From Halosolutus gelatinilyticus (GTDB lineage: Archaea > Halobacteriota > Halobacteria > Halobacteriales > Natrialbaceae): DNA of 64,000 bases. Positions within the stretch are counted from its first letter, which is position 1. Each line of letters starts with the position of its first letter. Both the position numbers and the translations under genes were made by a program. The DNA lies in assembly GCF_023028105.1 (NCBI RefSeq), contig NZ_CP095491.1, positions 2,170,001-2,234,000 on the forward strand, in the 5' to 3' direction. The notes under the pieces were generated by a model. That model searched no databases, was not told the DNA's origin, and was given only the letters and a program-made list of their open reading frames with translations. Positions 15,068 through 23,711 of this stretch are shown here, in pieces.

Positions 15068-16981
15068 TCAGCGACTCGAGCCGGCCCCGACCTCGCCGAC
15101 CTGTACCCGCCAGAGGTCGGCGTAGGCGCCGTCGCGCTCGAGAAGTTCGTCGTGCGTCCCGCGTTCGGCGATTTCGCCGTCGTCGAGGACGAGGATGCGG
15201 TCTGCGTTCCGGACCGTCGACAGCCGGTGGGCGACGACGAACGTCGTCCGATCGGCGGTGATCCGCTCGAGGCTGCGCTGGATGAGCACCTCCGTGCGGT
15301 TGTCGACGTGGCTGGTCGCCTCGTCGAAGACGAACATCGACGGCTCCGTCAGCAGGACACGAGCGATGGCGATCCGCTGACGCTGGCCGCCCGAGAGTCG
15401 CACGCCGCGTTGGCCGACCTCCGTGTCGTAGCCGTCCTCGAGATCGACGATGAACTCGTGCGCGGCGGCCTCGCGCGCGGCGGCCTCGATCGCCTCGTCG
15501 GAGACGTGGCGGTTGGCGGCCTCTGTATCGTCGTCCGTCGCTCGGTCTGTAGCCTCACCAACCCCGTACGCGATATTTTCTCGCACCGTTCCCGCGAACA
15601 GGAACGGATCCTGTCGGACGTAGCCGATCGACTCGCGCAGCGATGTACGGGAACACTCCCGGAGGTCGCGACCGTCGACCGTGATCCGCCCCTCGTCGGG
15701 ATCGTAGTACGCCATCAGGAGCTTCAGCAACGTTGATTTTCCCGTACCGGTCCGGCCGACGAGCCCGATCGTCTCGCCCGGTTCGACGTCCAACGAGACG
15801 TTCTCGAGCACCGGTTCGTCGGCCTCGTCGTACGCAAAGGTGACGTCCTCGTAGCGCACTTCGCCGCGGGGGTCCTCGAGCGCGACGTCGCCGTCCTCGC
15901 GCGGCGGATCCATTCGCTGGAGCCCGAGAACGCGCTTGGCGGCGGCTTTCCCGCTCTTGTATAGGCCGGTCACCCAGGCCGCAAAGCGCATCGGCTGGGC
16001 GAGTTGCTGGGTGTAGTAGAGAAACGGGATCAGTTCGCCGGCGGTGATCGTCCCCGTGAGGAACCAGAACCGTCCCTCGACGACCCACTCGGTGCCGACG
16101 AACAGCGTTAGAACGAAGGCGACGCCGGCGAGCAGGCGCATCGACGGTTGGTGGAGGACGCCCACGAGGTGGGCGTGCCACGACGCCTCGCGCTGGGCGT
16201 CCGAGGCGACTTCGACGCGATCGGTCTCGTACCGCTCGCCGCCGAACGCCTTGACCGTCTCGACGCCGCCGACGTTGGTCTCGAGCAGGGCGTTGAGGAC
16301 GCCGGTCTCCTCGCGGACCTCGTCGTTGCGGCGTTCGTGCTGGCGACTGAACCAGACGTTGACCGCGGCGAGAGCGGGTGCGACCGCCAGCGAGATCAGC
16401 GCCAGCCGCCAATTCAGGATCGCCATGTACAGCACGGAACTTCCGAATATCGTCGCGGCGAGGAGCGCGAGGTTCGGTCCGTGCGTGAGACACTCCTCGA
16501 GGGAGTTGACGTCGTTATTGAGGACGCTCATCACCTCGCCGGTCCGTTGGTCGTCGAAAAACCCGGCGTCCAGCCGCTGGACGGCGTCGTAGGCGGCCAC
16601 CCGAATGCGGTGCTGGGTTCGCTGGGCGAACAGGAACATGGCCCACAGGGAGAAGATCCCCAGGGACATGTCGATCACCTTCAGGCTCGCCAGCAGCGCC
16701 GCCGTGAACAGGAGCTGACCCGTCGGATCGCCGGGAATCCAGCCGTCGGGGATCAGCCACAGCGCGTACGGTTCGTCGTTGAACATCGCGTCGAACGCCA
16801 GTCCGACGATCAGCATGTCGACGTTGGACAGCAGCTGTGCGCCGACCGAGGCGGCGCTTCCCAAACCGAGCCATCGGAGGTTTCCGCGACCGCGCTCGCG
16901 GAGCAGATACAGTAGGGGCCACCGTTCGTCGGCCGCGGCCGCGATCTCACCCTCCCCGCCATCTTCGCCGTCGCGACTCAT
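15068..16981 (-). CDS. ABC exporter half-transporter B (TMD-NBD)
   Basis: 637 residues: an ABC type-1 exporter membrane domain (about residues 40-350, with FFDDQRTGEVMSVLNNDVNS in the intracellular coupling region) fused to an ATPase domain. The ATPase has Walker A GRTGTGKST at about 405, the Q-loop region IGYVRQDPFLFAGTVRENIA, the signature LSGGQRQRIAIAR, Walker B MFVFDEATSHVD with its Glu, and the H-loop VVAHRLST. A halophile-type acidic insertion (EATDRATDDDTEAANRH) follows the Q-loop segment. Its first four bases overlap the end of the upstream half-transporter gene, so the pair is translated together and probably forms a heterodimer exporting lipids or drugs. The substrate is unknown. 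Confidence 0.88.
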   Translation of the reverse strand: MSRDGEDGGEGEIAAAADERWPLLYLLRERGRGNLRWLGLGSAASVGAQLLSNVDMLIVGLAFDAMFNDEPYALWLIPDGWIPGDPTGQLLFTAALLASLKVIDMSLGIFSLWAMFLFAQRTQHRIRVAAYDAVQRLDAGFFDDQRTGEVMSVLNNDVNSLEECLTHGPNLALLAATIFGSSVLYMAILNWRLALISLAVAPALAAVNVWFSRQHERRNDEVREETGVLNALLETNVGGVETVKAFGGERYETDRVEVASDAQREASWHAHLVGVLHQPSMRLLAGVAFVLTLFVGTEWVVEGRFWFLTGTITAGELIPFLYYTQQLAQPMRFAAWVTGLYKSGKAAAKRVLGLQRMDPPREDGDVALEDPRGEVRYEDVTFAYDEADEPVLENVSLDVEPGETIGLVGRTGTGKSTLLKLLMAYYDPDEGRITVDGRDLRECSRTSLRESIGYVRQDPFLFAGTVRENIAYGVGEATDRATDDDTEAANRHVSDEAIEAAAREAAAHEFIVDLEDGYDTEVGQRGVRLSGGQRQRIAIARVLLTEPSMFVFDEATSHVDNRTEVLIQRSLERITADRTTFVVAHRLSTVRNADRILVLDDGEIAERGTHDELLERDGAYADLWRVQVGEVGAGSSR

Positions 16982-19017
16982 CGCGACACCCTCTCCCCGG
17001 GAACGGGTTCGGCGGCGCTCGCCTCGCCGCGGGCGCGCGCTCGCTCGAGGAAGGCCTCGGACACCGCCTCGGTGTCTCCAACCTGAATCCGCCAGAGGTC
17101 GGCGTAGAGGCCGTCTCGCTCGAGCAGCTCCTCGTGGGTGCCGCGCTCGACGATCTCGCCGTCGTCAACGACGAGGATCAGCTCGGCGTTTCGCACCGTC
17201 GAGAGCCGGTGAGCGACGGCGATCGTCGTCCGCTCGCCGGCCGTCGCGTCGAGGCTCTCTTGGATCCGACGCTCGGTCTCGTTGTCGACGTGACTGGTCG
17301 CCTCGTCCAGCACCAGGACCGCGGGATCTTTGAGGATCGCCCGGGCGATGGCGATCCGCTGGCGCTGGCCGCCGGAGAGGCTCTCGCCGCGCTCGCCAAC
17401 CTGGGTGTCGTAGCCGTCCTCGAGGTCGGTGACGAACTCGTGGGCGCCAGCGAGCTTCGCGGCCGCGACGACGTCCTCGTGGTCGATGTCGGGAACGTCG
17501 GGGCTGACGGAGCGCTCGTCCTCGCCGGTCCCGTTGGCTCGGTTTGTGGCGGTGCGCGCCTCGCGGGTCGTGCCTCCCCGCTCGCCGTTCGAGGCGCTAC
17601 GCGCCTCGCGAACCCCGTAGGCGATGTTCTCTCGAACCGTCCCGTAGAAGAGGAACGGATCCTGGGAGACGTAGCCGAGGTGGGTCCGAAGGCTGTGCCG
17701 GGAGACCGTCGAGGCGTCGGTGCCGTCGATCCGGACCGCACCGCGATCGGGCTCGTAGAACCGGAACAGGAGTTTCGTCAGCGTCGACTTGCCCGCGCCC
17801 GTGGGCCCGACGACACCGACGAGCGATCCCGGCTTGGCCGTGAAACTGACGTCCGTCAGCGTCGGTTCGTCGGCGCCATCGTAGGTGAACGAGACGTCGT
17901 CGTACTCGACACGACCCTCGGGGACGGACAGCTCCCGGCCCTCGTTTCGGTCGGGGCGGTCGCCCTCGAGCACCGAGACGATCCGCTTGCTCGAAGCCAG
18001 TGCGTCCTCGTAGCTGTCGAGCACGTCCATCATGAGCTGCCGGATCGGCTGGTAGAACGACTTGCTGTACAGCAGGAACGTCAGGAGCGCGCCCTCGGTC
18101 AGCGAGCCGCCGATCCGCGACGGCGTTCCCTGGAGGACCAGGTGCGAACCGAACGCGAACAACCCGATGAAGGCGAACGAGACGGTCGTCCAGCTCGCGT
18201 AGCTGAAGAGGAGTCGCAGCCGGATCACCGACCAGTTGCGGTCGCGGTACTCCCCGGACGCGTCCTCGAGTGCCTCGCGTTCCTCGTCCTCGCGCGCGAA
18301 GGCCTTGACCGTCTCGATGCCCTCGATGCCGTCCTCGAGTCGCGAATTCACCCGGCCGACGCTCTCCCGGACCCGCTCGTAGCGGGGCTCGACGCGGGTC
18401 ATGTACCCCCGACAGAGACCGATCAGCAGGAGGGGCATGATCGCCAGCAGGGCCGCCAGCGGCGCGTCGATCGTCAGCATGAACGCGAAGGCGACCAGCA
18501 CCTGCATCGAGAGCCGAATACCCTGGTAGACGTTGTTCCCGAACCCGTTTAGGTTGGAGACGTCGTTGTTCAGGACGCTCATAACGTCGCCCGTCTGGTG
18601 GCCGTCGAAGAATGACAGTTCGTGGTCGACGACCGACTCGAAGGTGTCGACCCGGATCTCGTGGAGCGTCCGGAGCCGCGCCGTCCCCTCGAGTCGGCCG
18701 GCCAGCCAGCTCAGGACGCCGTCGACGACGTAGGCGACCGCCAGCAGGCCGATGGTGAATCGGACCTGTCCCATCGTCGTCTCCGGGATCCAGGACCCGG
18801 GTACGAACGGGATCGCGTAAGGGGCGTCCTGCAGGAGGATCGCGTCCAGCGCCACGCCGATCACGAGCGCCGGCAGTCGCTGTGGGATCTGTGCGAGTAG
18901 CGTCCCGACGGCGGCGATCCCGTACCGAACCGCGTGGGGACGAGCGTAGCGCCGGAGCAGCAGCCACAGCGGATTGTCGACGCGCTCGGGCGGTACGAAT
19001 TCGGCAGGTTCCGACAC
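16978..19017 (-). CDS. ABC exporter half-transporter A (TMD-NBD)
   Basis: 679 residues, first gene of the pair. The membrane domain has FFDGHQTGDVMSVLNNDVSN in the same coupling position as its partner. The ATPase has Walker A GPTGAGKST (about residue 401), LGYVSQDPFLFYGTVRENIA, an unusually long polar insertion of about 45 residues after the Q-loop (rich in Ala, Arg, Thr and Glu), the signature LSGGQRQRIAIAR, Walker B VLVLDEATSHVD and H-loop VAHRLST. Both subunits keep the catalytic Glu, so both ATP sites look competent, unlike the one degenerate site seen in some heterodimeric exporters. The C-terminus ends EPVPGERVSR, overlapping the partner's start. Confidence 0.88.
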   Translation of the reverse strand: MSEPAEFVPPERVDNPLWLLLRRYARPHAVRYGIAAVGTLLAQIPQRLPALVIGVALDAILLQDAPYAIPFVPGSWIPETTMGQVRFTIGLLAVAYVVDGVLSWLAGRLEGTARLRTLHEIRVDTFESVVDHELSFFDGHQTGDVMSVLNNDVSNLNGFGNNVYQGIRLSMQVLVAFAFMLTIDAPLAALLAIMPLLLIGLCRGYMTRVEPRYERVRESVGRVNSRLEDGIEGIETVKAFAREDEEREALEDASGEYRDRNWSVIRLRLLFSYASWTTVSFAFIGLFAFGSHLVLQGTPSRIGGSLTEGALLTFLLYSKSFYQPIRQLMMDVLDSYEDALASSKRIVSVLEGDRPDRNEGRELSVPEGRVEYDDVSFTYDGADEPTLTDVSFTAKPGSLVGVVGPTGAGKSTLTKLLFRFYEPDRGAVRIDGTDASTVSRHSLRTHLGYVSQDPFLFYGTVRENIAYGVREARSASNGERGGTTREARTATNRANGTGEDERSVSPDVPDIDHEDVVAAAKLAGAHEFVTDLEDGYDTQVGERGESLSGGQRQRIAIARAILKDPAVLVLDEATSHVDNETERRIQESLDATAGERTTIAVAHRLSTVRNAELILVVDDGEIVERGTHEELLERDGLYADLWRIQVGDTEAVSEAFLERARARGEASAAEPVPGERVSR

Positions 19018-19331
19018 GCGTTACCCACCACGCTCGGCGTCGGTCGATCCCGAACGGGAGGACCGGAACGGTTCGTCCGACGTCGCCGAGCGGAAATGCA
19101 ACCGCGAGACCGACGACTGGGAGCCCTGATAGAACATATCACTACGTGGTCATCCGGTATCAATTATTCTAACGGTGGTGTGCCTCTCGATGACAGGGAT
19201 GCTGTCCGGTACGCGGACCGATTCGTTCTTTAAGTGGTTCTGGTCACAAGATGGTGCTATGACGGGAGATCCTCGCCGCTCGTTTCGTACCCGCTAGTCA
19301 CTTTGCCGTTCCACCCGATCTATTCCTGACG
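19018..19331. other. Intergenic region between ABC exporter and nucleotidyltransferase
   Basis: About 310 bases between divergent genes. Apart from copy 5 of the promoter-like repeat (19229-19267) no gene or structured element is seen. Confidence 0.5.
19229..19267 (+). repeat. Promoter-like repeat, copy 5
   Basis: TTTAAG at 19229-19234, GGTTCTGGTCACAAG, a small change (ATGGTG for GTGAAG), and an ATG at 19259 followed by ACGGGA. The ATG opens a 12-codon frame, MTGDPRRSFRTR, ending in TAG at 19295-19297, similar in start and length to copy 1. It lies 71 bases before the nucleotidyltransferase gene. Confidence 0.75.
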
Positions 19332-20252
19332 ATGACATCCGTTCCGGAGCGCGTCTACGAGAGGGTCGACGACCACCTCACGGACCTCGAAGCAGCCCAC
19401 GACAGTTCCGTCGTTCTGGCGGTCGCCCGCGGCAGCCACGCCTGGGGTGCAGCGAGCCCCGAGAGCGATTACGATGTGGGATTCGTCTACGTTCCCGATG
19501 ATCTCCGGCAGTACGCGCACCTCGAGAGCCCCTCCGAAACGATCGTCGACAGCCGCAACGACGTCGAGTTACAGGGGTGGGACGTCCGCACGTTCGCGCG
19601 CCTGCTCGCGGAGTCCAACGACGGAGCGATCGACCTGCTCCGAAGCCCGATCCGCTACCGCACCGCGTACGATCCCGCGGCCCTCGCCACGTACGTCGAG
19701 CGTTCGTACAACCCGATGGACCTCTACCACGCGTGGCGCGGCATCGCGACGAATAACTACCGGAAGTACGTCTCGCACCACCTGGTGCGCAGCGACGACG
19801 AACTGTTCCCGATCGTCGAGGCCGACGCGGACGGATACGTCGTCGGTCTCGACGACGGAACGACGACGATCGATCGGGACGACGAGCGATTCGCGGAAAC
19901 CCGGACCGAGCCGACGGTCAAGCGCAACCTCACGATCTGTCGGGCGGCGATGTCCGCCCGCTACCTGAAGGCGACCGGCGAGCGCGGGGAGCACGACCTG
20001 CCGGCGATCGCGTTCGATCGCTTCCTCGACAAGCAGGCGCCGGCGGTCTTCGAGGCGGAGCGCATCGATCGCGCGCGGGACCTGCTCGGTCGGAAACGAC
20101 GCGGCGAGGGAGCGGCCTCGATCGACGACGCCGTCGGTCCCGCGTTCGCCCGCCCGCTGAGAGAGATCGATCCCGCGATTCACGCGCGGGACGGCCCCGA
20201 TCCCGGTCGGCTGGACGAGTTCGTCGACGACCTGATCGACGCGGTTCGGTGA
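19332..20252 (+). CDS. Nucleotidyltransferase-domain protein (COG3541 type)
   Basis: 306 residues. VVLAVARGSHAWGAASPESD, followed by YDVGFVYV, is the pol-beta-type nucleotidyltransferase signature: GS, then the D-x-D metal pair. The rest (VELQGWDVRTFARLLAESND, EVLRSPI-like and YNPMDLYHAWRGIATNNYRK) follows the COG3541 group, whose members are about 250-310 residues and of unknown substrate. The ATG at 19332 (MTSVPERVYE) is used. The gene is flanked in direct orientation by copies 5 and 6 of the promoter-like repeat, which could let it be lost or moved by recombination. Confidence 0.8.
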   Translation: MTSVPERVYERVDDHLTDLEAAHDSSVVLAVARGSHAWGAASPESDYDVGFVYVPDDLRQYAHLESPSETIVDSRNDVELQGWDVRTFARLLAESNDGAIDLLRSPIRYRTAYDPAALATYVERSYNPMDLYHAWRGIATNNYRKYVSHHLVRSDDELFPIVEADADGYVVGLDDGTTTIDRDDERFAETRTEPTVKRNLTICRAAMSARYLKATGERGEHDLPAIAFDRFLDKQAPAVFEAERIDRARDLLGRKRRGEGAASIDDAVGPAFARPLREIDPAIHARDGPDPGRLDEFVDDLIDAVR

Positions 20253-20276
20253 GCGGGGGTCGGCGCCGATCGTCCA

Positions 20277-20315
20277 TTTAAGTGCTTCTGGTCACAAGGT
20301 GAAGATACGACGGGA
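20277..20315 (+). repeat. Promoter-like repeat, copy 6
   Basis: TTTAAG at 20277-20282, then TGCTTCTGGTCACAAGGTG and ACGGGA at 20310-20315. As in copy 2, ACG stands where the ATG would be. It begins 25 bases after the nucleotidyltransferase stop codon. Confidence 0.75.
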
Positions 20316-20416
20316 AACCGCCGATTCTCGAAACTTCTCGAAATTCTCGTTCCCCGTAGTCGCGACGCCGTCCGATTCATATCAATCGCGAGACGCTGTT
20401 CGAACCGGATGACCAT

Positions 20417-20422
20417 TTTTAT
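20417..20422 (+). promoter_or_regulatory. Box A of the small lipoprotein gene
   Basis: TTTTAT is centred about 28 bases before the ATG at 20447, matching leaderless initiation of the 46-residue ORF and not of the larger ORF. Confidence 0.55.
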
Positions 20423-20446
20423 GCGATCGCGTGAGAGTCTGGGGCT

Positions 20447-20587
20447 ATGGACAGTTCAGAGCTGCGACGGCGAGACGTCCTCTGTGCGGTGTCGGGCGGT
20501 TGCGTGACGCTCGCCGGGTGTTCGGGCGTCGCGTCCGCCCGATCCGGGTACGGAACGGCGTACGGCTACGGCTACGGAACGGACTGA
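20447..20587 (+). CDS. Small Tat-type lipoprotein with Gly-Tyr tail
   Basis: 46 residues. The N-terminus (MDSSELRRRDVLCAVSGG) has a twin-arginine motif, a short hydrophobic core, and the lipobox LAGC at about residues 22-25, so it should be exported folded and lipidated. The mature part is only about 22 residues and ends in a Gly-Tyr repeat (YGTAYGYGYGTD). It has its own box A. The TGA at 20585-20587 is followed after two bases by the ATG of the beta-helix gene, so the two are probably translationally coupled. The function is unknown. A less likely alternative is a frameshift that cut the signal peptide off the larger protein. Confidence 0.65.
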   Translation: MDSSELRRRDVLCAVSGGCVTLAGCSGVASARSGYGTAYGYGYGTD

Positions 20588-20589
20588 TC

Positions 20590-22122
20590 ATGGGCGATCG
20601 AACGCCGCGGCTCGGACTGGGGACGTACGACCCGGGCGAGGAGTGGGACCACACCGACACGGTCGAGGCCGTCGACGAACACGCGATCGTTCGCGGTCCG
20701 ATCGCCGACCGTCCGGCGGACGGCGAGTACGACGACGAACTCTACCACGCGACCGATCAGGGGATCACCTGGCGCTGGGACGCCTCGAGCGAGGACTGGA
20801 CGTACTTCGGCGGGCGGGGGTGTGCCGACCGGCCGGTGCCGGGAACGAGTCACTTCGAGTCCGCGCGGTTCGACTCGGCGAGCATCGAGGTCGCACGTAG
20901 CGTCCACGCACGCACCGAAGAGACGCCCGTGTGGAACGTCGAAGCGCACGGGATCGAGGGCGACGGTGCCACCGAGGTCGGGCAGGCCGTCCACGACCTT
21001 CTGGGGAGGGTGGCCGAGTCCGGTGGCGGGATCGTGTACTTCCCGCCCGGTCGGTATCTCCTCGAACGGACGCCGCTGGTGGGTGACGATACGATCCTCC
21101 TGGGCGCGGGTCGCTCGACCGTCTTCGAAGGGCCGCGTCCCGACGACGAGGAAGGACGGGCGCTCATCTCCAATAGCGGGTACGACGCGACCGGATACGA
21201 CGGCGCGTCGAACTGGGGAATCTGCAACGTCCGAATAGACTCGCCGAAGTCGAACGGGATCGTGCCCGCCCACGCGGAAAACGTCCGGTTGGAGCGCGTG
21301 TACGGCGACGCGATCTACTTTCACCACATCGACGTCGTCTCGTCCAAGAACGTCACGGTGGACGGCTACTGGGCGACTCGCGGCGGGGAGGCGGGCTCGG
21401 ACGCGCCGCTGCAGTTCGACACGCAAGCGTCTGGACTCTCACGGAACGGCGTATGGGACGGCCGCGAAGAGACGCTGGTCGCGGACGACGATACCCCGTG
21501 CAGAAACTGTTCCCTCCACAACTTCGAGATCGACCCGGAGAACGATCCGGACCACGGCGTTCACATCCACCGCGACGGTCACGAGTCGATCCGCATCGCG
21601 AACGGGTACGTCACGGGCTGTCAGCACTCGGCGATCAGGGCCGATACCGGCGATCTGGTCGCCGATCTGACGATCGATCGCGTCTCCTGCATCGAAAACG
21701 CGAGGGGGATTTCGCTGGGACACGTCGAGAGCGGACGCCGGGAGTTGACGATCGACGACGTCACGATCAGGACCGACGACGAGGGGGTGGCGTCCGGATC
21801 GGGGCTGTACGCGAGCGGCTTCGACGGCGCCGTCGTCTCGAACGTCACCGTCGACGGCGCGTTTACGAACGCGATCATCTTCGACGATATGGACGACCTG
21901 AAGCTGACCGGCGTGACGGCGACGGGAGCGGACGACCAGGCGTTTCGCTTCCGGGAAAACGTCGACGCGACGCTCACGACCGCCCGCGCGGCGAAGTGCG
22001 GTAGCGCGGGTATCTACTCGGGGCCGGGCAGTAGCGTCGCCTACGGCGGCGTGACGTTCGACGACGTCGGAACCGAGGTCGTAGTCGACGGCGAGATTCG
22101 GGAGTGGCGATCGTCGTCGTGA
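20590..22122 (+). CDS. Right-handed parallel beta-helix protein (pectate-lyase-like fold)
   Basis: 510 residues from the ATG at 20590. After a domain with YDDELYHATDQGITWRWD, the typical opening of glycosyl-hydrolase-28/pectate-lyase-3-like folds appears: VWNVEAHGIEGDGATEVGQA, then GGGIVYFPPGRYLL. From about residue 200 on, repeated rungs follow (ENVRLERVYGDAIYFHHIDV, SKNVTVDGYWATRG, VSNVTVDGAFTNAIIFDDM). The fold usually binds or cleaves acidic polysaccharides. No catalytic residues could be assigned, and no signal peptide is present in this ORF, although the small lipoprotein directly before it has one. Its role could be at the cell surface only if export is supplied in trans. Confidence 0.75.
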   Translation: MGDRTPRLGLGTYDPGEEWDHTDTVEAVDEHAIVRGPIADRPADGEYDDELYHATDQGITWRWDASSEDWTYFGGRGCADRPVPGTSHFESARFDSASIEVARSVHARTEETPVWNVEAHGIEGDGATEVGQAVHDLLGRVAESGGGIVYFPPGRYLLERTPLVGDDTILLGAGRSTVFEGPRPDDEEGRALISNSGYDATGYDGASNWGICNVRIDSPKSNGIVPAHAENVRLERVYGDAIYFHHIDVVSSKNVTVDGYWATRGGEAGSDAPLQFDTQASGLSRNGVWDGREETLVADDDTPCRNCSLHNFEIDPENDPDHGVHIHRDGHESIRIANGYVTGCQHSAIRADTGDLVADLTIDRVSCIENARGISLGHVESGRRELTIDDVTIRTDDEGVASGSGLYASGFDGAVVSNVTVDGAFTNAIIFDDMDDLKLTGVTATGADDQAFRFRENVDATLTTARAAKCGSAGIYSGPGSSVAYGGVTFDDVGTEVVVDGEIREWRSSS

Positions 22123-22216
22123 CCCGAAGACGTGTCACACGGATTGTCAATCATCGGTATCAGTCCGCCGAAACGAGCGAGCCTTTTTCCGTCTCCCTGT
22201 CCGAGCGGAATACGAG

Positions 22217-22948
22217 ATGCAATACGACGGTATCGACCCCGGACGAGGCGGTGCGCAAGCGGCGGTCGTCGACGAGGAGTCCGATCGCCGGCTCGAGACG
22301 CGCCCCGGGTCCGGGTCGCTCTCGCGGGCGGACGTCCAGCGGGACTCGACCGTCCGCCGGTGGGGCGTCGTTACGCCGAGCGCGACCGTCATCGGCCGAC
22401 CGGAGTCGCCCGACGCGGATCTCTCGGAGAGCATCCGTCGACTCCACGACGAGCAACACGGCGCCACGCCGGGGTACAGCGAGCGCGCGCACCACCTCGA
22501 TCGACTGCGAACCACGCAGGCGTTGTGTAACGCGCTCGACCTGACGCCGTGGCAGCGGGACCTCGCGCTGGGCGTGATGGACGAGATCGACCTCACCGAG
22601 TTCGGCAGCCAACGCGCCATCCCGAAGGTCGCGCTGGTGGTGATCCGCCACGTCGTCGACGTCGATCGCCAGCGGTACTTCGGTCTGGACGACATCGACG
22701 CGCAGGCCCTCTCGGCCGATCGGATGGACGACCTGTTCGGCCAGTACCGCGCCCACGACATCACCGACGATCCGACGTTCGAACGACTGGCGTCCCGGTA
22801 CGGCCTCGACACGACGAGTCTGAACCGGCTGCGCCGCGTCCTAAAGTCCCAGCTCGACGACGAGCTCCCGGCCTACGGTCGCAACCCGCACCGGGATCCG
22901 AACCTCCCGGAGAATACGGGCACCGCCAGTCGGGAGAGCGCCGACTGA
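22217..22948 (+). CDS. DNA-directed RNA polymerase subunit epsilon (haloarchaeal)
   Basis: 243 residues. The conserved core, VRRWGVVTPSATVIGRPESP, LSESIRRLHDEQHGATPGYS and LTPWQRDLALGVMDEIDLTE, is that of the protein annotated as RNA polymerase subunit epsilon in haloarchaea. The repeated helical part with SQRAIPKVALVVIRHVVDVD resembles cyclin-like transcription-factor folds. The N-terminal about 45 residues are acidic and disordered. The gene is monocistronic, with a T-rich CTTTTT about 31 bases before the ATG. The role in the polymerase is by family name only; the subunit is not well characterised. Confidence 0.8.
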   Translation: MQYDGIDPGRGGAQAAVVDEESDRRLETRPGSGSLSRADVQRDSTVRRWGVVTPSATVIGRPESPDADLSESIRRLHDEQHGATPGYSERAHHLDRLRTTQALCNALDLTPWQRDLALGVMDEIDLTEFGSQRAIPKVALVVIRHVVDVDRQRYFGLDDIDAQALSADRMDDLFGQYRAHDITDDPTFERLASRYGLDTTSLNRLRRVLKSQLDDELPAYGRNPHRDPNLPENTGTASRESAD

Positions 22949-23041
22949 TACTGCGGTCGGATCCCGGCCCGCATCGTCCGGACGATTCGGCGTGACTGCC
23001 GGTTGCTATCCGCTTTTCAATCGCGAGTCCCTACTGCGCCC

Positions 23042-23692
23042 ATGAGCGACACCGACGCCGCGACGTCGACGACCGGGACCGATCGGCTCACCCTCTACGC
23101 CGACTACGTCTGCCCGTTCTGTTACCTCGGGAAGCGCTCCCTCGAACAGTACCGCGAGACGCGGGACGAACCGCTCGCGGTCGAGTGGCACCCGTTCGAC
23201 CTCCGCAGCGGTAAGCGCAATCCGGACGGTTCGATCGATCACGACGCCGAGGACGGCAAGGATGACGAGTACTTCGCCCAGGCGCGGGAGAACGTCCGCC
23301 GCCTGCGGGAGGAGTACGGGGTCGAGATGGCGCAGGAACTGGCGATCGAGGTCGATTCGCTGAACGCCCAGCTGGCCTCTTGGTACGTGCAGGGCGCCTA
23401 TCCGGAGCGGTGGGCCGACTTCGACGCGGCGATCTACGAGGCGCTCTGGCAGGACGGCCGCGACATCGGCGACGTCGCCGTGTTGACGGACCTCGCCGAG
23501 AAAACGGGGCTGCCGGCCGACGAGATCCGCGACGCGGTCGACGACGACGGACTCCAAGCGGAACTCGACGAGCAGTTCGCCGAGGCGCGACAGCAACGAA
23601 TTACGGGCGTCCCCACGTTCGTCTCCGACGGGCACGCCGCCCGCGGCGCGGTGCCGCCGGCGCACCTCGAGCGGCTGATCGACGGAGCGTAG
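23042..23692 (+). CDS. DsbA-family (FrnE-like) oxidoreductase
   Basis: 216 residues from the ATG at 23042 (MSDTDAATST). LTLYADYVCPFCYLGKRSLE carries the thioredoxin-fold CPFC active site. The helical insertion and the late QQRITGVPTFVSDGHAARGA with the cis-Pro (GVPTF) are as in FrnE and 2-hydroxychromene-2-carboxylate isomerase-like proteins. FrnE-type proteins act on cytoplasmic thiols and are linked to oxidative stress in some bacteria. No signal peptide is present, so a cytoplasmic role is likely. It converges on the NAD kinase gene, 19 bases away. Confidence 0.88.
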   Translation: MSDTDAATSTTGTDRLTLYADYVCPFCYLGKRSLEQYRETRDEPLAVEWHPFDLRSGKRNPDGSIDHDAEDGKDDEYFAQARENVRRLREEYGVEMAQELAIEVDSLNAQLASWYVQGAYPERWADFDAAIYEALWQDGRDIGDVAVLTDLAEKTGLPADEIRDAVDDDGLQAELDEQFAEARQQRITGVPTFVSDGHAARGAVPPAHLERLIDGA

Positions 23693-23711
23693 GTCCGATC
23701 GGCGTCTCGAA

